Shown here one piece after another: positions 1 through 6,448 of a stretch of 23,093 nucleotides of DNA; the stretch's first letter is position 1, and the number at the start of each line of letters is the position of its first letter. Location: NCBI GenBank assembly GCA_964544105.1, contig CAZIZQ010000015.1, forward strand, positions 1 to 23,093, in the 5' to 3' direction. Made by a program: the position numbers and the translations under genes. This stretch comes from GCA-016432345 sp964544105. GTDB lineage: Bacteria > Patescibacteriota > Microgenomatia > Levybacterales > UBA12049. The notes below the pieces were generated by a model. That model made no database searches and was not told where the DNA came from. It was given only the letters and a program-made list of their open reading frames with translations.

Positions 1-315
1 ACCATGATGAAGGATGAGTTGGGGATTTTACTTGATGAAAAAGATAGTCCTCTAGAGCATGGCATTGCCACATTTATCGCATTTGTTATTGCCGGCATCT
101 TTCCTTTGTTTCCCTATCTTCTTCCTGGCATAGAACAGCCATTTGTTATATCATCAATTATTGGCGCTGTAGCGCTTTTTACCGTGGGAGCACTTCGTAC
201 TCTTATCACAACTGTAAGTTTTGTTAGGGGAGGGCTTGAAATGCTTATTGTTGGGGGCATTGCAGCAGGAGTAGCGTATGGCGTGGGTGCATTTATAGAA
301 GGAGTTATTAAGTGA
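1..315 (+). CDS. VIT1/CCC1-family metal transporter, C-terminal part (5' end outside window)
   Basis: The reading frame is open to the first base of the window, so the start codon probably lies upstream. Visible are a short acidic stretch (ELGILLDEKDSPLEHG) and then three to four hydrophobic segments, including TFIAFVIAGIFPLFPYLLPG and a Gly/Ala-rich final helix. This pattern, an acidic linker before a TF-x-AF-x3-G-x2-PL helix, resembles the C-terminal half of VIT1/CCC1-type Fe2+/Mn2+ transporters, which are usually about 180-230 residues. The protein would sit in the cytoplasmic membrane. Its stop codon overlaps the GTG start of the following kinase (GTGA), so the two are probably translated together. 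Whether metal transport is linked to the pentose genes is unknown. The family call rests on pattern only, and another small polytopic membrane protein is possible. Confidence 0.55.
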   Translation, partial: TMMKDELGILLDEKDSPLEHGIATFIAFVIAGIFPLFPYLLPGIEQPFVISSIIGAVALFTVGALRTLITTVSFVRGGLEMLIVGGIAAGVAYGVGAFIEGVIK

Positions 316-1297
316 AAACGTTTGATATTATAACCATTGGCAATGCTATTATTGATCTTTTTTTATCCATTCACAACGCAAATCTCTCCTGTCGGCTTAA
401 CAAAGAATCGAATGAATTATGCGTAAAAGCTGGAGAAAAAATTCAAGTTGATAGATGTGATTTAATGCTTGGGGGAAATGCTGCAAACGTAAGTGTTGGA
501 TTAGCAAGAAATGGGTTTTCAGTTAGTCTTGTGGCAGAAATAGGAGATGATGACTTTGCTCAAAAAATTGAACAGTTACTACAGAAGGAAATGGTTGACA
601 CGTCACTTTTGAAAAAGACAAAGGAAGCAGTCTCATCTATGACGATTGGGATTAATTTTCAGGGAGAGCGAACGCTATTTGTGGAGCATGTCAAAAGGGC
701 ACATGATTTTCATTTGGATGAAGTCACAGCTAAATGGGTGTATTTAACAAGTCTTGGTAACGAATGGCGGACTCCCTATGAGTATGTTATTGAGTATGTA
801 TCTAAAACAGGAGCCAAGTTGGCCTTTAACCCAGGGACATTACAGGTTAGAGCAGGATATGAGGAAATTAAAAATGCCCTGGAGATAGCAGATATTTTGT
901 TTTTGAATAAAGAAGAAGGAGAGAAAATAATAGGAATCATGAATCCTGAATCAGGAATCAAGGAACTTCTTGTTGGATTGCAAAAGATGGGGCCGAAAGT
1001 AGTGGTGATTACTGATGGAAAGAATGGCTCACATGCCATAGATGAAAAGGGAAACATGTTTTTTTGGAAGCTTTTCCGGCAAATGTTGTTGAAAAAACAG
1101 GGGCAGGGGACGCGTTTGCATCAGGATTTCTTTCGGCAATAGTTGACGGTAGGGAAATAACAGAGGCAATGCGGTGGGGAACGGCAAACGCAGCGTCTGT
1201 TATTGGGAAAGTCGGCGCCCAAGAAGGATTACTTGGTCGAGACGAGATTGTCCAAAGAATAGCAAACACAACAAGCAAAAGAGTTATAATTTTATAG
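312..1297 (+). CDS. PfkB/ribokinase-family sugar kinase, split by a frameshift
   Basis: This is a carbohydrate kinase of the ribokinase/PfkB fold, about 328 residues once the frame is repaired. The N-terminal PfkB signature GGNAANVSVGLARNG and a mid-protein NPGT and FLNKEE stretch lie in the first frame, which stops at 1142. The C-terminal signature with the catalytic Asp (KTGAGDAFASGF) lies in another frame that continues to 1297. The switch falls at a run of seven T at 1059-1065. Eight T would join MFF to LEAFPANVVEKTGAGDAF. The downstream half is well conserved, which argues for a sequencing error or transcriptional slippage over an old pseudogene. The start is GTG at 312, overlapping the previous gene, and the stop is 1 nt before rpiB. 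With rpiB and rpe downstream, a ribokinase-like role making ribose 5-phosphate is a reasonable inference. The substrate cannot be read from sequence. Confidence 0.8.
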
Positions 1298-1298
1298 T

Positions 1299-1757
1299 AT
1301 GAAAATTTATCTTGCCACAGATCATGCTGGTTTTAACTTAAAAGAAAAAGTGAAGTCATTTTTACAAGAAAAAGGGTATGACGTTGTTGATTGCGGTGCT
1401 TACCAGTTAGATGAAAACGACGATTACCCAGATTTTATCACAAAAGCAGCAGGGGAAGTTTCCAAAGATCCGCAAAATTCACGAGGTATCATTTTTGGGG
1501 GTTCGGGGCAGGGAGAAGCAATTGTTGCCAATAAATATAAAAACGTTAGGGCAGTTGCGTATTATGGTGGAGAGACAAAAATTATTTCCCTTTCAAGGGA
1601 ACATAATAATGCAAACGTGCTTTCAATTGGTGCACGGTTTGTTGATGAGAGAGAAATTTTAGTTTTGATAAAACAATGGCTAGAAATGCCATTTTCCAAT
1701 GATGAAAGACATAAGAAAAGGATTGAGAAGATAAAGCAACTAGAAGAAAAAATTTAA
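1299..1757 (+). CDS. rpiB: Ribose-5-phosphate isomerase B
   Basis: RpiB interconverts ribose 5-phosphate and ribulose 5-phosphate in the cytoplasm. At 152 residues it has the usual family length. The start ATDHAGFNLKE carries the Asp-His pair of the sugar-phosphate site. The middle motif GIIFGGSGQGEAIVANK and the later SREHNNANVLSIGARF complete the signature. Enterobacterial RpiB has a catalytic Cys in this middle loop (GILICGTG). Here that position is Gly67 and there is a Glu at 73, as in actinobacterial RpiB, where Glu serves as the base. It starts 1 nt after the kinase stop, with no Shine-Dalgarno, so it is probably translationally coupled. It fits between the kinase and rpe as the second step of ribose use. 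Confidence 0.93.
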   Translation: MKIYLATDHAGFNLKEKVKSFLQEKGYDVVDCGAYQLDENDDYPDFITKAAGEVSKDPQNSRGIIFGGSGQGEAIVANKYKNVRAVAYYGGETKIISLSREHNNANVLSIGARFVDEREILVLIKQWLEMPFSNDERHKKRIEKIKQLEEKI

Positions 1758-1762
1758 GGATT

Positions 1763-1830
1763 GTCATCCCGAATTTATTTCGGGATCTCATTCAAGAAAG
1801 GTTTAGATGCTGAAACAAGTTCAGCATGAC
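1763..1830. repeat. GTCAT...ATGAC palindromic intergenic repeat with two hairpins
   Basis: The element begins GTCAT and ends ATGAC, and it contains two perfect 8-bp hairpins. The first is ATCCCGAA at 1766-1773 with TTCGGGAT at 1779-1786, loop TTTAT. The second is ATGCTGAA at 1807-1814 with TTCAGCAT at 1820-1827, loop ACAAG. Very similar sequences are known as dispersed intergenic repeats in many bacterial genomes, so this is probably a REP- or MITE-like unit and not a local regulator. It fills nearly the whole space between rpiB and rpe and would be transcribed with them. Confidence 0.8.
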
Positions 1831-1841
1831 ACAGAATAAAA

Positions 1842-2489
1842 ATGTTTGAAATCTTACCTGGTATTTTGGAAAAAGATTGGAGCCAGATCGAACAGAAAAT
1901 AGAAGCAGTTCGGCCCTTTGCAAGGTCTATTCATGTCGATCTTTTAGACGGTAAATTTGCTCCAAATACCACATTACTTGATCCATCTCCATTTAAGAAA
2001 TATAGTGACGAGTTTTTTTTTGAAGTCCACATGATGGTTGATAATCCGATTGAGTACTTACAGCCCTTTGCCGATGCCGGTTTTAAGCGGTTTTTGGGGC
2101 ATGTGGAAAAAATGCCAAGTCAGGTCGAGTTTGTGGCACAAGGGCAAATTTTGGGAGAGGTGGGTTTGGCAATTGATGGAAAGACACCAATAGATGCTAT
2201 AAAAGTGCCATACGATGATTTAGATTGTCTGTTGGTGATGACAATTAACGCCGGATTTTCCGGTCAATCGTTTATGCCTCAACATTTGGAAAAAGTAAAA
2301 GCTCTGCGGTCAAAAATCCAAAATCAGTTTTTTCCAATAGAAGTTGACGGGGGTGTAAACGATACAACAATTGTACAGGCAAAAGAGGCTGGAGTAAATC
2401 GCTTTGTTGCCACCAGTTTTTTATTTAAAGGCGAAAATCTCCAATCTCAATATCAAAGATTACAAGGGGTCCCCTTGCGAAGCTATTAA
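1842..2489 (+). CDS. rpe: Ribulose-phosphate 3-epimerase
   Basis: Rpe interconverts ribulose 5-phosphate and xylulose 5-phosphate. It is a TIM barrel, and its 215 residues match the family. The motifs in order are HVDLLDGKFAPN (metal and catalytic Asp), EVHMMVDNP (second metal His), MTINAGFSGQSF (phosphate loop, usually NPGFGGQ) and IEVDGGVN (second catalytic Asp). The loop carries NAGFSG in place of NPGFGG, a mild departure. No ribosome binding site is visible before the ATG, only the AT-rich end of the 1763-1830 repeat. The last bases overlap the stop codon of the convergent PIN toxin by 4 nt. With the sugar kinase and rpiB it forms the non-oxidative entry to the pentose phosphate pathway. 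Confidence 0.93.
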   Translation: MFEILPGILEKDWSQIEQKIEAVRPFARSIHVDLLDGKFAPNTTLLDPSPFKKYSDEFFFEVHMMVDNPIEYLQPFADAGFKRFLGHVEKMPSQVEFVAQGQILGEVGLAIDGKTPIDAIKVPYDDLDCLLVMTINAGFSGQSFMPQHLEKVKALRSKIQNQFFPIEVDGGVNDTTIVQAKEAGVNRFVATSFLFKGENLQSQYQRLQGVPLRSY

Positions 2490-2899
2490 AATGAGGTGGA
2501 TATTCTCATTTTTTTAAAATCCTTATCCAGGGTAAAGATTTCGTCTATTGCAAAGTCTTTATAGAGGATATATGAGGTTGCGTCGGTGAAAGAAATTTTG
2601 TGTTCGGAGAATTTTAACAAAATATCGCGAGATTTTTTAGCGAGTACGCGATCTACGTATAAAACGTTTACTTCTGCTTCACTTTCCATTTTTTCAATAG
2701 TCGAAATTACTTTTTCTACAATTGATTTATGGTATTTTGCATTAAACCAGGTGAAAAGTTCGCATAAAACATAATCTGAGGTTAAAAAAGTTGCTTTTTG
2801 CTTTCTGTAAACATCATATTTTTTGGCAACTTCCTCGTTATGCGTTTCCTGTTTAATAAAGTAGGAGATGAAAGCGCTGGTATCGATAAAGATCTTCAT
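2486..2899 (-). CDS. PIN-domain toxin (VapC-like), module 1
   Basis: This is a 137-residue PIN-domain protein, a presumed RNase toxin. The acidic residues of the PIN active site are all visible: Asp in KIFIDTSAFI near the N terminus, Glu in LCELFTWF, Asp in ISFTDATSYI and Asp in FTLDKDFKKM. It starts 3 nt after the stop of the upstream small DNA-binding protein, the standard antitoxin-toxin order, so the two form one transcript. Its 3' end overlaps that of rpe in convergent orientation. It belongs to the same broad family as the three toxins at 8954, 9629 and 10823 but is not a close copy of any of them. The target RNA is unknown. Confidence 0.85.
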   Translation of the reverse strand: MKIFIDTSAFISYFIKQETHNEEVAKKYDVYRKQKATFLTSDYVLCELFTWFNAKYHKSIVEKVISTIEKMESEAEVNVLYVDRVLAKKSRDILLKFSEHKISFTDATSYILYKDFAIDEIFTLDKDFKKMRISTSF

Positions 2900-2902
2900 G
2901 TA

Positions 2903-3163
2903 TTAAATTTTCTGCAAAAGCACGTCATCAATATTACTTATGAGGTCAACTTTTTTGTCGACTTTCAGATCGATAAAACCTGCCAGAGAATCCATAATAT
3001 ATTTCTTTCTAGGGTCTTTTCTCTTTATAAGAGTAATCAACTGCTCTGAAGCAAAATCAATGAGATATCTGATTACTTTTGAACGTGATATGTCTGTTAT
3101 TTGTTGATAGTCATCAATAATTGAAATAGCATGTGGGTTAAGATATAACTGATATCGTTTCAT
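2903..3163 (-). CDS. Ribbon-helix-helix-like antitoxin, module 1
   Basis: This 86-residue protein precedes the PIN toxin. Its N-terminal half (RYQLYLNPHAISIIDDY, then a second helix with SRSKVIRYLIDFA) has the strand-helix-helix layout of ribbon-helix-helix antitoxins. The basic, hydrophobic C-terminal part would bind and neutralise the toxin. The ATG sits about 2 nt downstream of the expected transcription start, so the message is probably leaderless. Autoregulation is suggested by the ACAC-ATG-GTGT palindrome placed in its promoter spacer. RHH assignment is by layout; the family name cannot be fixed further. Confidence 0.7.
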   Translation of the reverse strand: MKRYQLYLNPHAISIIDDYQQITDISRSKVIRYLIDFASEQLITLIKRKDPRKKYIMDSLAGFIDLKVDKKVDLISNIDDVLLQKI

Positions 3164-3171
3164 ATATATAC

Positions 3172-3200
3172 ATTACAACACATGGTGTATGTTTTGTCAA
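3172..3200 (-). promoter_or_regulatory. Promoter and operator of toxin-antitoxin module 1
   Basis: Read on the minus strand: TTGACA at 3200-3195, a 17-bp spacer, and TGTAAT at 3177-3172. The start codon is at 3163, 9 nt after the -10. The spacer contains the inverted repeat ACAC-ATG-GTGT at 3178-3188, a likely antitoxin operator. The -35 lies just after the stop codon of the PBP gene, so the module can be expressed independently of the envelope cluster. Confidence 0.7.
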
Positions 3201-3201
3201 G

Positions 3202-5345
3202 TTATGGGTTTGGGAAGAGGGAAGCGCTGGGGGTGGCGGAATAACGATAGTTACAGTTGACTGTATTTTCTGTACCCCTAACAAAGTATTCGGTTCGGCC
3301 GAGACATGGTTTAGTAATAATGCCTGTGGGTAGAATTGGTTTTTCATCTGCCTTTCCTTCAAGGAGTGTAATCATAATTTTGTGCCAGATAGGAGCTGCT
3401 CCGGTGATGCCCGAAGCTAATTGTTGGCTCATTGGCGTATTGTCGTTATTGCCTACCCAGACTCCGACAAGGCGGTCTTTGGTATAGCCAAATGTCCAGT
3501 TGTCCCGTTTGTTGTCTGTGGTACCTGTTTTTACCGATACAGTGTGTCCGGGAATGTTAAGAGGAGAATTAGCGCCAAATTCCAGTGATCTGGCAGGGTT
3601 ATCGGCCAAAATATGGGAGAGAATAAATGCAATGTTTTCGTCTAAGACTCGTAGACCGCCCGAATCATTTTTTTCTTCAAGAATATTATCTTTGCTGTCG
3701 GTAATTTTAAGTACAGGGTTTGCATCAACGCGTATGCCGCCATTTGCTAAAATACCATAGACAGTTGTCATGTCAAGCATGGTTACTTCTGCTGCGCCTA
3801 AAGTAATGGATAGACCATACTTTTTTGGATCTCCAAATGTAGTAATACCCATTTTTTTGCCCATGTCGACAAATGCCGGTATGCCAATGTAGTTGAGGGT
3901 CCGAACTGCCGGAATGTTGAAAGAATTTGCTAAAGCAATTCGTAGGGACGGCCTGCCATGAAACTTTCCGTCGTAATTGACCGGAGAATAGGAGGGGGCG
4001 CCGGGACTGGTGTAGGTAACAGGAGAATCATCAAGAATTGTTGCTGCGGTATATCCCTTTTTAAGGGCTGCTGCGTAGGTAATAACTTTTATGGAAGACC
4101 CCGGCTGGCGGCGAGAGGTAGTAACGTTAACATTGCCAAATCCCTGGTTATTAAAATCTTTGCTTCCAACCATAGCCAAGACATCACCATTTTTGGGGTT
4201 GGTCACCATAGCTGCGCCATTAGTGAGATGTAAGTATCCATTATTCTCTACCTCTTCAGAAACAATTTTTTGTACTTTTTCCTGTAGGTGCAAGTCGAGA
4301 GTGGTAACAACGTTTAGGCCGCCTCGTTCTACAAAGGGTAGTCCATATTTTTTTTCCAGTAAATCTTTGACATACATTACAAAATGTGGCGCATGCAGGG
4401 GCGTGCGTTGCTGCTGGAAAATAAGCTCTTGGTTAATAGTTGATTCTGCTTGGTCTTTGGTAATGTAATGTAAATCAACCATTCTTTGGATAACTTCTTT
4501 TTGCCGTTTTTTCCATAATGTTGGCGTCTGGCCAAAAGGGGAGTAGATGCTTGGCGCCCGGGGGATGCCTGCTAGAANNNNNNNNNNGCCATGTCCTTTG
4601 CGTGTTTGCCAAAATAGGTAAGGGAAGCAGCCTCTATTCCCCATGCGGTACCGCCATAGGATACTTGGTTAAAATACATTTCTAGAATTTGGGTTTTGCT
4701 AAATATCCGCTCTGCCCAAAAAGCCAGAACAAGCTCTTTTACTTTTCGACTATAGCTCGTTTCCGGAGTAAGTAGGGCGGATTTCATTAGTTGTTGAGTA
4801 ATGGTTGATCCACCTTGTAGATCTCCGCCGGATATATTGACAAATATAGATCTGGCAATTGCAGTTAAATCAAAGCCAGGATGTTTGTAAAAATCTTTAT
4901 CTTCTATGGCAATGGTTGCTTGTTGTAGGTGTATGGGTACCTCGGTAAGGGGGATTATTGTTCTGTTTTGGTCTGCGTACATTTGGTAGAGGAGTACGCC
5001 ATTTCTGTCATAAATTTTGGTTGTCTGGGGAATTTGTCCTAAGTACAGGGTTTTGGGACTAGGCAGGTCTTGGATAAAAAGGAAAAACAGAAGGGGAATA
5101 AAAATAAAAACAAAGGAAAATATTACACCGGTAAAAAAATATCTAAGTTTTGAAAACATGGAAAAAGGGAAAATGACAATTGTCTTTCCCTTTTTTGGTT
5201 TTTTTGGTGGATGGGGGCGGGACTTTTTTAGTAATTTGTAAGGCGTGTAAAGAAAGAGAAAAATTTTTTTTCCAAGAAATAATACGCCATCACCAATAGC
5301 AACAAGTGTAAGCAGTATAATAATAAAAATACGGAATAAACTCAT
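3202..5345 (-). CDS. Class A penicillin-binding protein (PBP1A-like), interrupted by a 10-N scaffold gap
   Basis: This is a bifunctional peptidoglycan synthase. The N-terminal part has two hydrophobic segments (about residues 4-28 and 70-95), then the GT51 transglycosylase with IEDKDFYKH (catalytic Glu) and QGGSTITQQL. The C-terminal part is a transpeptidase with QPGSSIK (Ser nucleophile), ANSFNIPA (SxN) and VKTGTT. The 10 Ns at 4578-4587 throw the two halves out of frame. The paralogue at 6445-8619 has eight residues (NLAESALI) at this place, which predicts about 17 missing bases; that restores the frame and gives about 716 residues. The gap is therefore a scaffolding artefact, not a real disruption. 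Unlike its paralogue it has an extra N-terminal membrane segment and a Lys/Pro-rich stretch. No Shine-Dalgarno precedes the ATG. Confidence 0.9.
4578..4587. other. Assembly gap (10 N)
   Basis: Ten N bases lie inside the PBP coding sequence. The number is a placeholder. The flanking peptides ...GKHAKDM and LAGIPRAP... are contiguous in the family apart from about eight residues. Confidence 0.99.
5162..5195. repeat. 34-bp imperfect inverted repeat inside the PBP gene
   Basis: AAAAAGGGAAA at 5162-5172 pairs with TTTCCCTTTTT at 5185-5195. The centre is the palindrome GACAATTGTC, with a 2-nt bulge on one side. It encodes the Lys-rich KKGKTIVIFPF stretch between the two membrane segments of the PBP. 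The A-rich/T-rich arms give it terminator-like character in both directions. A chance product of Lys and Phe codons is possible. Confidence 0.55.
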
Positions 5346-5398
5346 ATAGGGCAGGAGATGAAAATTATACTATGAGATTTCTAGAAAAGAAAGGGGGA

Positions 5399-5767
5399 TT
5401 ATAACTGCTGCAGATCGGCGTTAATGTCTGTAATATCGGCTGTTGGATCAACGATAGTTACTTCTTGGAGTTCTTGTTCAGGTGTTTTGGTTGGGAGGAT
5501 TGTTGGTGTTGGAGAAGGAGATGTTGGTGAAACAATAGGTGCTGCAATTTTTGTTTCCGGTGTTGCAGGTTGTCTTTTTATAAGTAAAAATGTTCCTAAT
5601 GCACCGATGCAAACAATAACCAATAAGGCAAGGATTAAATAAAGCATTTTAGTATTTTTTTCCGGCATAACTAATGTTTCTGGTTGTGTTGGTTGGGCAA
5701 TAGGTTGGTTAACAACAGGTGGTTGTATAGGTTGGATTGGTGTTTGGTTTTGTGCGTTTGGATCCAT
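5399..5767 (-). CDS. Single-pass membrane protein with Pro/Gln-rich and Pro/Thr-rich tails
   Basis: I do not recognise a named family for this 122-residue protein. The N terminus (about residues 1-38) is rich in Pro, Gln and Asn with a PIQPIQPP-type repeat. One strong transmembrane helix follows (MLYLILALLVIVCIGALGTF). Next come a Pro/Ser/Thr linker and an acidic end, TADITDINADLQQL. The layout suggests a short cytoplasmic tail and an extracellular stalk with a small acidic terminus. It starts 4 nt after the secreted coiled-coil protein and ends 53 nt before the PBP, so it is probably in one operon with the cell-wall genes. An envelope role is inferred from context only. Confidence 0.75.
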   Translation of the reverse strand: MDPNAQNQTPIQPIQPPVVNQPIAQPTQPETLVMPEKNTKMLYLILALLVIVCIGALGTFLLIKRQPATPETKIAAPIVSPTSPSPTPTILPTKTPEQELQEVTIVDPTADITDINADLQQL

Positions 5768-5771
5768 ATAT

Positions 5772-6413
5772 TTATTGTGCTACCGGCGTTTCTAGTATTT
5801 TTGCGAGCGTCATGTGTGCAGTTTGGACAGCTTGTTTTGCAGCAACTACTAGCTTGTGAGAAGCAGACAAATTTGCTTGGAGCTGTTTGATTATAATGCC
5901 AACGCTATTTTTTAGTTGCGCACTTCCTGTGGCAGTAATTGTTATGACATATTCGTTGCCGGCTTGTGCTTCCACAGCTGTTTTGGCAGCCTGGATTGCA
6001 GTTTCTGCTTTTGTAATTGCGCTTGCGACAGTACTTATATCTTTACCGTCTCCTTGGGCAATTGTGGCTCGTTCCTGAATTTTTGCCAGGATAGATGAAA
6101 GTTTTTCTAGATTTTGGGACATTTGGCTTGTCCTATTTGTGTTAACGGTTGAGAGCTTGTTGTCGATACGTTCTATTATTTGTCTTTTTCTTTCGTCTTT
6201 GATGGTGGCTACTTTTTGCTGAAAAGATTTACGTTTTGCTGTTATCACCGCTTCTCTGCTGGCGCGAATTTCCTGTCTATTTTCTTGTAGTGTTGCGCTA
6301 TCGGTACTTTGCCCCGTACCGTATGGTGCAGGGCTTTGCGCCAAAACTCCTGTTGGAAGAAGGGTAAACGAGGAGAAAAAAATTAAAGTAAAAACAACAT
6401 GTTTATTGACCAT
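5772..6413 (-). CDS. Secreted coiled-coil protein of unknown function
   Basis: This 213-residue protein has a clear signal peptide: a basic start, the hydrophobic core FTLIFFSSFTLLPTGVL, and a likely cleavage site after VLAQ. The mature part is mostly helical and charged (residues about 40-110, with RKSFQQKVATIKDERKRQ and repeated Lys/Glu/Gln). A more Ala-rich helical region (about 130-205) ends in LETPVAQ. It has no cysteines and no catalytic motif. It lies between the two PBP genes on the same strand, so a periplasmic or wall-associated scaffold is plausible but unproven. A possible promoter lies within the end of the upstream PBP gene. Confidence 0.75.
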   Translation of the reverse strand: MVNKHVVFTLIFFSSFTLLPTGVLAQSPAPYGTGQSTDSATLQENRQEIRASREAVITAKRKSFQQKVATIKDERKRQIIERIDNKLSTVNTNRTSQMSQNLEKLSSILAKIQERATIAQGDGKDISTVASAITKAETAIQAAKTAVEAQAGNEYVITITATGSAQLKNSVGIIIKQLQANLSASHKLVVAAKQAVQTAHMTLAKILETPVAQ

Positions 6414-6419
6414 ATATTA

Positions 6420-6448
6420 ACACTAGTAGATTTTTTTATCTCTGTCAA
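6420..6448 (-). promoter_or_regulatory. Possible promoter for the secreted coiled-coil gene
   Basis: On the minus strand an exact TTGACA lies at 6448-6443. A 17-bp spacer leads to a weak TAGTGT at 6425-6420. The ATG is 7 nt further on, at 6413, the same spacing as the clearer leaderless promoters in this window. The weak -10 keeps this tentative. Confidence 0.4.

Noticed and set aside
1009..1278. Antisense ORF opposite the sugar kinase
   Set aside because: It overlaps conserved kinase coding sequence in the opposite strand and shows no family features; a shadow frame.
2464..2478. CAAGGGG-T-CCCCTTG palindrome near the end of rpe as a terminator
   Set aside because: Only a short stem with a tight loop can form, no T run follows, and it is inside coding sequence.
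4572..4644. Apparent frameshift and two separate PBP genes around 4580
   Set aside because: The break falls exactly on 10 Ns, and the paralogue predicts about 17 missing bases. It is one gene with an assembly gap.
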